Assembly (NCBI GenBank): GCA_035529855.1
Contig: DATKVX010000056.1
Location: 1 to 63,464, forward strand
Source of the DNA: a bacterium
GTDB lineage: Bacteria; RBG-13-66-14; B26-G2; WVWN01
Reading direction: 5' to 3'
Length of the DNA: 63,464 bases
Position 1 is the first letter of the stretch. Each line of letters begins with the position of its first letter. The position numbers and the translations under genes were made by a program. Below the pieces are notes generated by a model. The model made no database searches and was not told the DNA's origin. It saw nothing but the letters and a program-made list of their open reading frames with translations. Positions 17,745 to 27,609 of this stretch are shown piece after piece.

Positions 17745-20192
17745 CTACTCGCTCTCTTCCTCCTCCTTCACGACGGCCATCGCGGCGACGCGGTTGCCCG
17801 CCTCCACTTTCATTACCTTCACGCCCTGCGTCGCGCGGCCTTGCTTCGAAATATCCGCCACGCCGACGCGGTTGACGACGCCCTTCTCGGTGATGAGGAC
17901 GAGGTCCTCGTCGCCGGCCACGGCCTTGGCGCCGACGACCAGGCCGGCCTTGCCGCCCGTCCGTAGCGTGATGACGCCGCCGCCGCCGCGGTGCATCTTG
18001 CGATACGCCTTGAGCGGCGTCCGCTTGCCGAGGCCCTTCTCGCTTACGACGAGCACGTCTTCCGACGCCGCCGGCACGAGCATGGCCACGACGGCGTCAT
18101 CCTTCGCCATCCTCATGCCGCGAACGCCCGCCGCGGCGCGGCCCTGCGCCCGCACCTCCTTCGACGGAAAGCGGACCGCCTTGCCCTTGGCCGAGACCAG
18201 CACGACGTCGCCCCGCGGGCGCTCGAGCTGGGCGCCGACGAGGTGGTCGCCCTCCGCCAGCCTGAGCGCGATGATGCCGCCGCGCTTGGGCCGGGAGTAG
18301 GCCTCGAGGGGCGTCTTCTTAACCTGGCCGCCGCTGGTCGCGAACAACAGGGTGCCGCCGGCGTCCAGGTCCGTTACCGGCACGACGGCGCTTATCTGCT
18401 CCCTGGGCGCGACCTCCAGCAGGTTGCGGACGCCGCGGCCCCGGCCCGAGCGCCCGATCTCCGGGACGTTGTAGACCTTGAGCCAATAGCATTTACCCCG
18501 GTCGGTGAAGAACAGCAGATAGGCGTGGGTGGAGGCTATGAAGAGGTGTTCGACGACGTCCTCACCCTTGCCGGCGGCGTGGCCCAAAACGCCCCGCGTG
18601 CCGCGGTGCTGGCGCTTGTACACGGCGAGCGGCGTCCGTTTGATGTAGCCGTCGTGCGTGAGCGTTACCGCCATGTCCTCCGCGGCGATGAGGTCTTCGA
18701 GCGAGAAGTCTTCGCCCTCCGCCGCGACTATTTCGGTCCGGCGCGGGTCGCCGTACTTCTCGGCCAGCTCCGTGAGCTCGGCCTTGACGACGCCGTAGAC
18801 CTTCTTCTCGTCCGCCAGTATGGCTTTCAGCTCCGCGATGAGCTTCTTGGTAGCGGCCAGCTCGTCCAGCACCTTCTGGTGCTCCAGCGCCGTCAGGCGC
18901 GCGAGGCGCATGTCGAGTATCGCCTGCGCCTGGACCTCCGAAAATTCGAACTTGGCCATCAGGCCGGCGCGCGCCTTGTCCACGTCCTTGGATTTGCGGA
19001 TGACCGCGATAACCTCGTCGAGGTGGTCCAGCGCCTTCTTGAAGCCGGCGAGGATGTGGGCGCGCTTCTGCGCCGTCTCGAGGTCGAACGTCGTGCGCCG
19101 CATCACGACTTCGCGCCGGTGCTCGATGTAGCAGGTCAGCATATCCTTCAGGTTCAAGGTGCGCGGCCGGCCGTCGACCAGCGCGATGGCGATGACGCCG
19201 TACGTTATCTGGCACTGGGTATGCTTGTAGAGTTGGTTGAGTATGACGTGGGCGTTGGCGCCCCGCCGGAGCTCGAGGACGACGCGCATACCCTCGCGGT
19301 CCGACTCGTCGCGGAGGTCGCTGAGGCCGTCTATCTTCTTGTCCTTGACGAGGGTCGCTATCTGCTCCAACAACCGGGACTTATTTACCTGGTAAGGTAT
19401 TTCGTGGATTATGATGCGTTCGCGGTCGCCCCGCATCTCCTCGATCGTCGCTCGGGCGCGCACGACGATGCGCCCTCGCCCCGTGCGATATGCGTCGTCG
19501 ATGCCGGCGCGCCCCACGATTACGCCGCCGGTGGGGAAGTCCGGCCCGGGCAACATCGCGGCGACCTTTTCCGGCGTCAGATTGGGTTTGTCGATGAGGG
19601 CCGTTATGACGCGCGCGACCTCGGCCAGGTTGTGGGGCGGGGTCTTCGTCGCCATACCGACCGCGATACCGTCCGCGCCGTTGACGACGAGGTCGGGCAG
19701 GAGCGCCGGTAAGACCAGCGGCTCCTTCAGCGTCCCGTCGAAGTTGGGGGCGAAGTCCACGGTGTCCTTGTCGATGTCGGCCAACATGGCCTCGGCCAAC
19801 GGCGTAAGGCGCGCCTCGGTATAACGCATGGCCGCGGCGGCGTCGCCGTCCACCGAGCCGTAGTTCCCCTGGCCGTCCACCAACGGGTACCGCATCGCGA
19901 AGTCCTGCGCCAACCGGACCAGCGTGTCGTAGACGGCGGTATCGCCGTGGGGGTGGTACTTGCCGAGCACGTCGCCGACGATGCGCGCCGATTTGCGGAA
20001 CGGTTTGCCCGCGCCCGCGCCCAGCTCGCGTATGCCGTAGATAAGGCGGCGGTGGACGGGCTTGAGGCCGTCGCGGACGTCGGGCAGCGCCCGGCCCACG
20101 ATCACCGACATGGAGTAGTCGAGGTACGACGACCGCATCTCGTCGGCGATCGCGACCTTCTTGGTCTTCTCGAATATAAGGGGGGTGGTCAT
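17745..20192 (-). CDS. gyrA: DNA gyrase subunit A (type IIA topoisomerase)
   Basis: An 815-residue cleavage subunit. Residues 20-55 hold [28 protein letters not shown]. The quinolone-region segment [12 protein letters not shown] has Thr85 where E. coli has Ser83. The catalytic Tyr is Tyr124 in [10 protein letters not shown]. The C-terminal half forms a six-bladed wrapping domain with repeats such as RGGIIALRL and GRAAAGVRG. The GyrA box appears as QHRGTRG, a degenerate form of QRRGGKG, so a ParC-like activity is not excluded. With GyrB it introduces negative supercoils. No gyrB lies nearby. A barrel-like gene ends 17 bases upstream of its start. Confidence 0.9.
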   Translation of the reverse strand: MTTPLIFEKTKKVAIADEMRSSYLDYSMSVIVGRALPDVRDGLKPVHRRLIYGIRELGAGAGKPFRKSARIVGDVLGKYHPHGDTAVYDTLVRLAQDFAMRYPLVDGQGNYGSVDGDAAAAMRYTEARLTPLAEAMLADIDKDTVDFAPNFDGTLKEPLVLPALLPDLVVNGADGIAVGMATKTPPHNLAEVARVITALIDKPNLTPEKVAAMLPGPDFPTGGVIVGRAGIDDAYRTGRGRIVVRARATIEEMRGDRERIIIHEIPYQVNKSRLLEQIATLVKDKKIDGLSDLRDESDREGMRVVLELRRGANAHVILNQLYKHTQCQITYGVIAIALVDGRPRTLNLKDMLTCYIEHRREVVMRRTTFDLETAQKRAHILAGFKKALDHLDEVIAVIRKSKDVDKARAGLMAKFEFSEVQAQAILDMRLARLTALEHQKVLDELAATKKLIAELKAILADEKKVYGVVKAELTELAEKYGDPRRTEIVAAEGEDFSLEDLIAAEDMAVTLTHDGYIKRTPLAVYKRQHRGTRGVLGHAAGKGEDVVEHLFIASTHAYLLFFTDRGKCYWLKVYNVPEIGRSGRGRGVRNLLEVAPREQISAVVPVTDLDAGGTLLFATSGGQVKKTPLEAYSRPKRGGIIALRLAEGDHLVGAQLERPRGDVVLVSAKGKAVRFPSKEVRAQGRAAAGVRGMRMAKDDAVVAMLVPAASEDVLVVSEKGLGKRTPLKAYRKMHRGGGGVITLRTGGKAGLVVGAKAVAGDEDLVLITEKGVVNRVGVADISKQGRATQGVKVMKVEAGNRVAAMAVVKEEEESE

Positions 20193-20209
20193 CGTGACGC
20201 CTACCTAAA

Positions 20210-20992
20210 TCAATCTCGCCGCATAGCGAGGGGATATAGCGAAAAACCGACGTCGACGCCGTAGAATATGCACGTAGGGTACTTTTCCCTGCGGGCGGTC
20301 GAACTTAAAGGTTCCGAGGGCCCGTCGTATGTAAAATTAGGCGTAACGTCGAAAGTGAGAAAAGGTGCCACAACCGCCGAATTTTTTACCCGGATATACC
20401 CCGAATAACTACGGAAAAAATACGAACCCTCGGGGACCCAATCGGGTTGCGGCTTGACGCGCCGCAACGCGCCTATTTCGCCGCTAACGGCGTAGAATTC
20501 CGACGGAAGGTAAAAACCCGTAAGGGACAAAACCGGCTCGAAATACAGTTCGGCCTTGGCGTCTGAAGGGCTTTGGTATATATACGACCGGAATCTGCTT
20601 ACTACGACGACGCCCTTTATAGCCAATACTACCCTACTACTTCTATTAAAGACGTACGCCCCACGGAAATAATGATGGTGTACCGCGTTCGGCGCCTCAC
20701 GGGTCCCGAAAACGGAACGTTCGTTAAAGAAACGATACGATAAACCGAACTCCCGGTAAGACAAACCCGTTTCTATATAAAAACTAAGTTCCCAAGGAAA
20801 AGCCTCTTCTAATTTAGTCGAACCCGCACCTCCTTTTTCGTAATAGTAACTCCCCCCCTGAGAAAAATAAAAATTGTACGGCTTCGTTGCCGCCTCCGCG
20901 GAAGCTAAGGGCGCAATAAATAACCTTATTAATGACACGGCAATTAACGCGCCGGTTAAAAACCTGGCTTCCTCTTCCCGGAGCGCTTTCAC
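20210..20992 (-). CDS. Secreted, possibly outer-membrane beta-barrel protein
   Basis: A 260-residue protein, starting at GTG 20992, with an N-terminal signal peptide ending near ASAEA. The mature part is rich in aromatic residues alternating with polar ones (YNFYFSQGGSYYYEK, WELSFYIETGLSYREFGLSYRF, YFEPVLSLTGFYL) and ends near DVGFSLYPL. This is the pattern of short outer-membrane beta strands. No family is recognised. Base use is clearly AT-richer than in gyrA downstream, which suggests later acquisition. The gap to gyrA is 17 bases. Confidence 0.6.
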   Translation of the reverse strand: MKALREEEARFLTGALIAVSLIRLFIAPLASAEAATKPYNFYFSQGGSYYYEKGGAGSTKLEEAFPWELSFYIETGLSYREFGLSYRFFNERSVFGTREAPNAVHHHYFRGAYVFNRSSRVVLAIKGVVVVSRFRSYIYQSPSDAKAELYFEPVLSLTGFYLPSEFYAVSGEIGALRRVKPQPDWVPEGSYFFRSYSGYIRVKNSAVVAPFLTFDVTPNFTYDGPSEPLSSTARREKYPTCIFYGVDVGFSLYPLAMRRD

Positions 20993-21150
20993 GTATTAAA
21001 TTAAATAAAAAATTTTAATCGAAAGAATGTATTCCTTCACGGCCTTCGGAAAACCCGCGTCCGCTACATCCGGCGCCCAATACGCCGAGTACCGGTAAAC
21101 CGCCCTTAATCAACCTCGCACTCACCCGCCGTAAAAAAGGGGGTTGTTAA

Positions 21151-22104
21151 TTACGCCCCCCGCCTCCGGTCGAAGACGACGACCGAGCCCTTTTTCGTCT
21201 TACCGTACTTCTTCAACTCGGTCGCGACGTCTACCATCGCGACGTACGACGAATACTGGTCGTCGTCGTTAGGTACCGCGGCGACGGTTACGTGTATCTT
21301 GCACGGTTGCTTCGCGGTGTGCCCCTGGCGGTCGACGGTGATGAAGTACCCGCGCGCCAGGTCCTCCGGCGCGAACAGCGACGTCACCTTGTTCTCGAAG
21401 TCGGCCACGATGTCGTCCGAGACCTCCTTGGCCCCCTCGGGCGAGCAGACTACCGTAAAATCGTCGCCGCCGATGTGGCCCACGTAGTCGCCGTGCGCAC
21501 CCTTGTGCGCCACGACGCTCACGATTACGTCCGCCAATAACTTTATGACCTCGTCGCCGCGGCTGTGGCCGTAGTAGTCGTTGTAACCCTTGAAGTTGTC
21601 CAGGTCGAGATATAACAACGTAAAGGGTGTGCGTTCCGCCAGGAGCCTCTCCACGTGTCCCTGGACGGCTATTTGCCCGGGTAGGCTGGTCAGCGGATTC
21701 CGCTCGCGCTGCGACCGCGTCCGCGAGAGGACCATCTTCACGCGGGCCTCCAGCTCCTCGCGGCTGAAGGGTTTGGTTATATAATCGTCGGCGCCCACTT
21801 CCATCCCGCGGACCTTGTCTTTAATCTCTTTCTTCGCGGTCAACATAATGACCGGTATTCTGCTGGTCCAGAAGCCGCTCTTCAGGCGGCGGCAGACCTC
21901 GATGCCGTCCATCTTGGGCAACATCAGGTCGAGCAATATCAGGTCCGGCGAATACTCTTCGGCCATGGCCAGCGCCGTCTCGCCGTCGTTGGCCTGGACG
22001 ACCTCGAAACCCCAGTTCTCGAGGTTGAAGTTGATTATCTCGCGTATGTTCGGCTCGTCCTCGACGACGAGGACGCGCTCCCGGGGGCCGCTTTGTCCAG
22101 CCAT
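21151..22104 (-). CDS. Response regulator with GGDEF domain
   Basis: A 317-residue fusion. Residues 10-130 are a receiver domain: VLVVEDEP, phosphoacceptor Asp59 in LILLDLMLPKMDG, then MLTAKK and YITKPF. Residues 140-300 form a GGDEF domain, with NPLTSLPG, YLDLDNFKGYNDYYGH, RGDEVIKLLA and the active-site loop as GGDDF. Diguanylate cyclases use GG[DE]EF to make cyclic di-GMP, so the Asp at position four makes activity likely but not certain. I see no RxxD inhibitory site. No sensor kinase lies in the window. It probably links a phosphorelay to cyclic di-GMP signalling. Confidence 0.9.
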   Translation of the reverse strand: MAGQSGPRERVLVVEDEPNIREIINFNLENWGFEVVQANDGETALAMAEEYSPDLILLDLMLPKMDGIEVCRRLKSGFWTSRIPVIMLTAKKEIKDKVRGMEVGADDYITKPFSREELEARVKMVLSRTRSQRERNPLTSLPGQIAVQGHVERLLAERTPFTLLYLDLDNFKGYNDYYGHSRGDEVIKLLADVIVSVVAHKGAHGDYVGHIGGDDFTVVCSPEGAKEVSDDIVADFENKVTSLFAPEDLARGYFITVDRQGHTAKQPCKIHVTVAAVPNDDDQYSSYVAMVDVATELKKYGKTKKGSVVVFDRRRGA

Positions 22105-22182
22105 AATCCTATATGCGCTGAAAGCGCGGGCCCGCTTATACGCAGGCCGTGAAGCAGCTTGGGCCGTAAACGAGCCGCGGGC

Positions 22183-22917
22183 CTAACGGACTATAACGAA
22201 AGTATCGGAGGTCGTATCGGTCTCGCCGACGAGGTTGACGGTGAGGGGTTGCCCCTCGACGGCCGTTATCTGCTTGGAATAAATAATATTCGCTTTGCCG
22301 ACGTCGTCGGTGGGGACCTGGCGTCCGGACCAACAGGACAGCGCGAGGGTATGCGTCCCGGCGGGAACCTTAACGGCGAACGACCCGGGCTCGAGGGTGC
22401 GCTTCGTCGTGCCGACGCCGGTCTCGGCCGTCGTGAAGGAATATATCGACTGCCACTGGTCTTTATAGTATATCCTCTTCCCGTCGAGGTAAGCGGCATA
22501 CCATACGTTGAGGTCCGCCTGCGACGTAACGACGTACTTCCCGTCGACCTTGACGGTCAGGTCCACCAGCTTGCCGGGCGCGGTGGTCGATTTATCGCCC
22601 GAGACCCGCCCCGTAACGTTGGTCCCGCCTTCGCCGCCGTTTCCGGTCGTCGCGGGGGGCGTTCCCCCCGGCTTCCGCATTATCATATAGCGGACCAGCT
22701 CGTCGGAGGCGCCGGCCTCGCTTAACTCGATCAAGTCTTCCGTGGAGAGGTTGAAGTAGGAACCGGTTTTCTCGATGTTGGCGGTAATAACGCTGTCGCT
22801 TACGTCCTTATCCAGGAGTTTGACGACCTCGTCGACGGTCATCGGCTGGGCCCACGCGGCCGCGGGGACGAGCGCGACGGCGGCGGCCAAAACCACGCCA
22901 TAAAGCTTTTGCGCCAT
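22183..22917 (-). CDS. Secreted protein with N-terminal helical repeat domain
   Basis: A 244-residue protein, starting at ATG 22917 behind AGAGGAG; an in-frame extension to 22974 lacks a ribosome site. Residues 1-23 are a signal peptide (cut after AAAWA). Residues 25-80 hold MTVDEVVKLLDKDVSDSVI and LSTEDLIELSEAGASDELV, two related helical units seen at the start of many secreted proteins in Bacteroidetes and relatives. A Gly/Thr-rich linker follows, then a beta domain (VDLTVKVDGKYV to the C-terminal FVIVR). Function unknown. Confidence 0.65.
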   Translation of the reverse strand: MAQKLYGVVLAAAVALVPAAAWAQPMTVDEVVKLLDKDVSDSVITANIEKTGSYFNLSTEDLIELSEAGASDELVRYMIMRKPGGTPPATTGNGGEGGTNVTGRVSGDKSTTAPGKLVDLTVKVDGKYVVTSQADLNVWYAAYLDGKRIYYKDQWQSIYSFTTAETGVGTTKRTLEPGSFAVKVPAGTHTLALSCWSGRQVPTDDVGKANIIYSKQITAVEGQPLTVNLVGETDTTSDTFVIVR

Positions 22918-23021
22918 AACGAACTCCTCTACGTAGTCGAAAAAGCCCCTAACCGCTTCCGGTAAAAATATCACATATAGACGGCGATGTCAATTTATCT
23001 CGGCGGCTTCCCGGGCCTCGA

Positions 23022-23050
23022 TTGACACGGGCTAAGGGGTATGCTACTTT
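23022..23050 (+). promoter_or_regulatory. Promoter of the glycan operon
   Basis: TTGACA at 23022-23027, 17-base spacer, TACTTT at 23045-23050. The TTG of the -35 box is also an in-frame but false start codon for the next gene. Confidence 0.7.
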
Positions 23051-23060
23051 CGGGGCGAAT

Positions 23061-24602
23061 ATGGGTTACCGCCCGGGGAGCGCCGCGAAGTGGGCTATAA
23101 CGCTTTTGGTGCCGGTCGCAGGGGGCGCCCTCGCGACGTACCGCGAGTTGGTATGGGGCGCGGCCGCGGTCGCGGCCTTGGTAGCCGTGCCGCGCCTGAG
23201 GCGGTACGCCGGGCCGGTCGGCGTCGCTTTCGGCCTCCTCGTGCTCGCCCGGGTCGCGGCCGCCGTAACGGCGCGGGGCGCCGTGGCCGTCTTTTTGGGG
23301 TTCGCCGCCCTCGCCGCCGCGGCCTGCGTCCTCGCTTTATGGCGGCGAAAAGGAGGCGACGCACCCCGCGGGGCGCAATGGGTCGCCGCCTTCACCGCCG
23401 CGGGCGCGGTAGCCGCGGCCGGCGCGGCAGCGCTTCTCGCCGGGCCGGCCACGCTCAACCTGGTACTCGCTCCCCTTGCCGCGCTGGCGGCGATAGGCGC
23501 GGTCCCGGCGGCCGAAAAGCTATCCCGCGCCGCGTTCCTGGCGTTGGTAACGGGCCTCGCCCTCGGCTCGATAAAGGGCGGCGTGAGCTCCGGCCTGGCT
23601 CGCGCCGCGGAAGGAGCGCTCGCGCGGGGCGATTACGCGGCCGCGGGCACGTACGCCCGGTACGCCGCGTTTACGGGCGGCGGCGACCGCGCCGACCTAA
23701 TACGCCTCGAGGCCGCCGCGGCAGGCGGCGCCCCGTGGGCCGAACTGGAAGCCGCGTACCGCGAACGCGACCGCCTCTCGTCGCCCCGGCCCTTCGACGC
23801 CGCGTTGGCGTCGGCGGCCTTCGCGCGCGGCGACTACGAGGAGGCCGCGATGTACGGCGACCTCGCGACGACGGCCTCGCCGACGTCGCCGCTCCGCGAT
23901 AAGCCGATACCGCGCGACGACGTGTACGACGCGTTCGTCGCCGGCACCGAGAGGCCCTTCGCCCGGGCGTGGGCTGAGCTGTGGCTCGGCAACTACCCGA
24001 AGGCAGCGTCGGCGTTCTCGGCGTTGGCCCCCGCCGACCCGGACGCGCGGTGGTACGAGGCGTTCGCGCTGGAGCGGGCCGGCGACCGGGAGGCCGCGGC
24101 GGACATCTACGAAAACATTTGGCGAGGCGACCGCCGCCGACTCCGCGCCGGCTTCGGCCTATTGCGGACGGGCAATTACCGGGGCCTGCGCGGGGAGATA
24201 TGGCGCACGCTCCGAAAACGCTACGGCGTCCGCTTTACGGGAAAGAAACTCGAAACGACGAGCGGCTTTCTCCTCACCAAACGCCGCCTGGCGCTGGGGC
24301 AGACGCCGGCTACGTTGACCTTCGACGGCGGCGGCCGGAGGCCCATAGCTATAATAGCCGAGAGCTACGGCGTTCAGGGACTTTACCCCATAGTTACGTT
24401 AACGGTCAACGGCGAACCCGTTCGCACTTTTTACGCGGACGTACCGGGGGAAAATATCTACCATGCCGAGGTTCGCCTACGGGAGGAGGAAAACGAAATA
24501 GGATTGGTGTACGAGAACGACTTCTTAGACCCAACGTACGGCTACAACCGCGACATCTTCATACGGGAAGTGCGGATAGGCCGTGACGCCGAAAAACGGT
24601 AA
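23061..24602 (+). CDS. Membrane protein with TPR-like repeats and carbohydrate-binding-like C-terminus
   Basis: A 513-residue protein starting at ATG 23061, just below the promoter. Residues 1-170 have about six hydrophobic segments. Residues 180-370 contain Ala-rich helical hairpins of TPR type (ALARGDYAAAGTYARYAAF, AFARGDYEEAAMYGDLA, WLGNYPKAASAFSALA). The last 100 residues are a beta domain with PIAIIAESYGVQGLYP and IFIREVRIGRD, like calcium-dependent carbohydrate-binding modules. Its 3' end overlaps the ligase gene by 20 bases. The likely role is in assembly or recognition of a surface glycan; this is inferred from context. Confidence 0.6.
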   Translation: MGYRPGSAAKWAITLLVPVAGGALATYRELVWGAAAVAALVAVPRLRRYAGPVGVAFGLLVLARVAAAVTARGAVAVFLGFAALAAAACVLALWRRKGGDAPRGAQWVAAFTAAGAVAAAGAAALLAGPATLNLVLAPLAALAAIGAVPAAEKLSRAAFLALVTGLALGSIKGGVSSGLARAAEGALARGDYAAAGTYARYAAFTGGGDRADLIRLEAAAAGGAPWAELEAAYRERDRLSSPRPFDAALASAAFARGDYEEAAMYGDLATTASPTSPLRDKPIPRDDVYDAFVAGTERPFARAWAELWLGNYPKAASAFSALAPADPDARWYEAFALERAGDREAAADIYENIWRGDRRRLRAGFGLLRTGNYRGLRGEIWRTLRKRYGVRFTGKKLETTSGFLLTKRRLALGQTPATLTFDGGGRRPIAIIAESYGVQGLYPIVTLTVNGEPVRTFYADVPGENIYHAEVRLREEENEIGLVYENDFLDPTYGYNRDIFIREVRIGRDAEKR

Positions 24603-26112
24603 ATACCGGGTCCTATTGGGTGTGGTATTAGCGGCGGTCGCACTTGACGCTGTTCTCGTCTTCGCGCTCGAGCTGCACCCGGCCCTTGTAGCGACCGTCG
24701 TCATAACGGTCGGCCTCGCTTTGGTTTCGGCGTTAACGGGCCTTGCGCAGCGCCACCGCTGGCTACTACCGCTGCTATTCTGGACCGCGCTGTCGCTGCC
24801 CATCGTAAAACATCTCGGCCGGGGCGAAGGCCTGCCGGCCATAAACGCCGACCACTTAATAGTCTACCCCGTCGACCCCGTGATATTAATCGGCCTGGTG
24901 TGGGCGCTGGTCTCAACCGCTCGAGGGAGGACCGCGCCGCGTGTCGATATAAAGGGCCTCGTGGCAGCCGCCGCCAAGCTATTCAAACCGGACCTTATGG
25001 CTTGGGTGATATTGGCAGTAAGCGGGGCGACGGCACTATCGATATTCCCTGCGATTTTCCAGGCGCCGGCGGTTTTCGCCCTCTTGGACGTCGCGCGCAT
25101 CTACGCCGTGTACGTCCTCTTCCGATACCTGGCCGCGCGGGGAACGAAGCCGGTACTGGTGGGTTTATTCGTCGTTGCCGCCGGCCAGGGTATTCTCTGC
25201 GTCGTCGAGCTATTCGCGCAAAACAACTTCGGCCTGTGGCAGCAACCGGGGTGGGCGAACTTCTCGGTCCCCGGGCTAACCGGCGTTTGGAAGGAGATAT
25301 CCGTCGCGAGGTGCGGCGGGACCTTCGGGCCCAACATCACGGCCCAGTTCTTCCAGGTGGTTTTGCCGTTCGGCGCCGTCTTATTCCTTACCGCCCGGAA
25401 GGACGTCCCGGCGCAACGGGCGAAATATTTGATTTTACTACTCCTGATGATATTCGCGCTGTCCGCGACTTTCTCGCGGGGCGGGTGGTTGGGCGCCGGC
25501 ACGGCGATAGGCGTCCTCCTCGTAATCGCCTCGTTCAAAAGGAAGAAGCTCGGCGCCCCGTACTGGTCGGTCGCGACTTTGATAATGCTGGGCGCCGTCC
25601 TGCTTCTGCCCGCAACCGCCGTTATCGCGTGTCGTAACGCCACCGGCGACTCGCTCGGGACCGCGACCCGCCTCGAGGAGTGGTCCGCAGCTTTCGAGAT
25701 GATTAAGAACCACCCCCTCCTCGGCGCCGGCAAGGGGAATTACGTCGGCATAACGCGCCTTAGCCAACCTTGGGCCCTCAGGTACCCGGTCCACAACGTC
25801 TACCTCCTATACTGGGCCGAAACGGGCCTTGTCGGCTTACTGTCCTTCGTCGCCCTGCTTTTCTCGTCGTTCCGGCTCGCCGCGCGGGCCTTGCGGAAGA
25901 ATACCGGAGGCAACGCGGCCTTCGGCGCCGCCGCGCTGGCGGCTTTTACGGGCCTTGCGGTGCGGATGTTGGTGTCGATGTCGTTCATCCACCCCCTGGT
26001 GAACCTCACGTTTATCGCGTTAGCGGGCGCCGTGGCCGCCGCGGCGGCGAACGCTACGCCGGCGGAAGACGCCGGGGCCGGCGCGGCCGCGTCCCCGGAC
26101 GCAACGCCCTAA
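24583..26112 (+). CDS. O-antigen ligase/polymerase family protein, copy 1
   Basis: A 509-residue integral membrane protein with ten to twelve hydrophobic segments and a GTG start at 24583. The Wzy_C/WaaL signature is clear: FSRGGWLGAG, EEWSAAFEMIKNHPLLGAGKGNY with the conserved HPLLG-G, and VHNVYLLYWAETGLVGLL with the conserved His and Glu. A large periplasmic loop lies before HPLLG, as in the family. Such proteins join or polymerise undecaprenyl-linked glycans at the periplasmic face. A close paralogue starts 21 bases downstream, so the pair may split ligase and polymerase roles. Confidence 0.85.
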   Translation: MTPKNGKYRVLLGVVLAAVALDAVLVFALELHPALVATVVITVGLALVSALTGLAQRHRWLLPLLFWTALSLPIVKHLGRGEGLPAINADHLIVYPVDPVILIGLVWALVSTARGRTAPRVDIKGLVAAAAKLFKPDLMAWVILAVSGATALSIFPAIFQAPAVFALLDVARIYAVYVLFRYLAARGTKPVLVGLFVVAAGQGILCVVELFAQNNFGLWQQPGWANFSVPGLTGVWKEISVARCGGTFGPNITAQFFQVVLPFGAVLFLTARKDVPAQRAKYLILLLLMIFALSATFSRGGWLGAGTAIGVLLVIASFKRKKLGAPYWSVATLIMLGAVLLLPATAVIACRNATGDSLGTATRLEEWSAAFEMIKNHPLLGAGKGNYVGITRLSQPWALRYPVHNVYLLYWAETGLVGLLSFVALLFSSFRLAARALRKNTGGNAAFGAAALAAFTGLAVRMLVSMSFIHPLVNLTFIALAGAVAAAAANATPAEDAGAGAAASPDATP

Positions 26113-26133
26113 CGTTTAAGGTACGCGTCGACG

Positions 26134-27606
26134 TTGAACGGGAAAAACGCTAAACTCAAAACTGTTGTCGAAGTCGGCGCCGCGACCCTCGTCGGCGCCG
26201 CGGCGGCCTATTTAGCCGTCGGCCGCGGCGCAGTCCTCGCGGCCGTTGTCGCCCTCGTCGCCGGCCTGGCCATTATCGCCGTCGCGGCGGGCTGGCCGTC
26301 CCGCCGGCCCTGGCTCCTGCCGGTTTTCTTCTGGGCCGCGCTCTCGGTCCCGCTCGTAAAACACCTCGGCCCCGGCGGCGGCATCCCCGCCGTCAACGCC
26401 GACCACGTCGTCGCCTACCCGGTCGACTTCGTAATACTCCTCGGCCTGGCCTGGGTATTCCTATCCAGGTTTAAGGAGGAGCGACGTACGCGCGAAAGGC
26501 CGGCGGCGCTGGGTCGCGCGCTGGCGGCCTTATTCAAACCGGACCTCATCTCCTGGGCCGTAGCGGCCTCGGCCGTCGCGACGGCGCTTTCGCTCTACCA
26601 CGCGCCGAGGCTCGAGCCGACTTTATCCGCGTTGGTAGACGTGGCACGCCTTTACGCCGTATACGTACTCTTTCGGCAGCTGGCCGCCGCCGGGCCGCGG
26701 CCGGTCCTGGTGGGCCTTCTCGCCGCGGCCGCGGCGCAAAGCGCGCTCTGCCTACTCGAGTTCTTCGCGCAGAATAACTTCGGCCTGTGGGAAAAACCCG
26801 GCTGGGGCGCGTTCATCTTCACCGGCGCGAGTCCGGAGGCCGCGCGGTTTCTGATAGCGCGCGCCGGCGGGACCTTCGAGCCCAACGTGACGTCGCAATT
26901 CCTCCAGATGGCGCTGCCGTTTGCCGCGGTTTATTTCCTGACCGCGGCCGCGAAGCGGCGCATCCCGTACGTGGCCACCTTCCTATTGGCCGCGGCGGCG
27001 ATGTTCGTTACCTTCTCCCGCGGCGGCTGGTTCGGGGCGGCGGTGGCTCTGGCGGTCGTCGTCGCCGGCGCGTGGTTGAAGAAGCAGGCCGTGGGCGCGC
27101 GTACGGGGGCGCTCGCGGCTATGGCCGCGGCGGGCGTCATATTGCTCATACCGGCGGTCGCGGTCGTCCTGGCGCGCGGCGCCCAGGGCGACCAGCTGTC
27201 CGCGGCCTATCGCCTCGCCGACTGGCGCGCCGCCTTCGCGATGATTCGGGACCACCCGCTGCTCGGCATGGGTAAAGGCAACTACCTCGAGCTGGCGCGC
27301 TTCTACAACCCGTGGACGCTCGAGTACCCGGTCCACAACGTCTACCTGCTGTCGTGGGCCGAGACCGGCGTTTTGGGGCTGGGCGCCTTCGTCGCGCTGC
27401 TGGTCGGAGCTTTCCGGGCCGCCGTGCGCGCCGTCCGCGGGAATACCGGCGTCGACGCCGCCTTCGGCCTGGCCGCTTTCGCGGCCTTCACCGGCGTCGC
27501 CTTGCGGATGTTCGTCTCGATGTCTTTCGTGCACCCGTTCGTAAGCCTCTCCTTCGTCGCACTCGCGGCCGCCGCGGCGGCCGCCCGGCCCCCCTCGGCC
27601 CGTTAA
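26134..27606 (+). CDS. O-antigen ligase/polymerase family protein, copy 2
   Basis: A 490-residue paralogue of the preceding protein, with the same order of motifs: PLVKHLGPGGGIPAVNADH near the start, AQNNFGLWEKPGW, GGTFEPNVTSQFLQ, FSRGGWFGAA, DHPLLGMGKGNYL and VHNVYLLSWAETGVLGL. The start is TTG 26134. The two copies align along their whole length with no insertion of note, so this is a tandem duplication inside the operon. The GC content is higher than in copy 1. It probably acts on the same or a related lipid-linked glycan. Confidence 0.85.
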   Translation: MNGKNAKLKTVVEVGAATLVGAAAAYLAVGRGAVLAAVVALVAGLAIIAVAAGWPSRRPWLLPVFFWAALSVPLVKHLGPGGGIPAVNADHVVAYPVDFVILLGLAWVFLSRFKEERRTRERPAALGRALAALFKPDLISWAVAASAVATALSLYHAPRLEPTLSALVDVARLYAVYVLFRQLAAAGPRPVLVGLLAAAAAQSALCLLEFFAQNNFGLWEKPGWGAFIFTGASPEAARFLIARAGGTFEPNVTSQFLQMALPFAAVYFLTAAAKRRIPYVATFLLAAAAMFVTFSRGGWFGAAVALAVVVAGAWLKKQAVGARTGALAAMAAAGVILLIPAVAVVLARGAQGDQLSAAYRLADWRAAFAMIRDHPLLGMGKGNYLELARFYNPWTLEYPVHNVYLLSWAETGVLGLGAFVALLVGAFRAAVRAVRGNTGVDAAFGLAAFAAFTGVALRMFVSMSFVHPFVSLSFVALAAAAAAARPPSAR

Positions 27607-27609
27607 ACC

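Noticed and set aside
17991-19712. A 573-codon open frame antisense to gyrA
   Set aside because: Same cause: high third-position GC in gyrA leaves the opposite strand open. The product is Arg/Val-rich without motifs.
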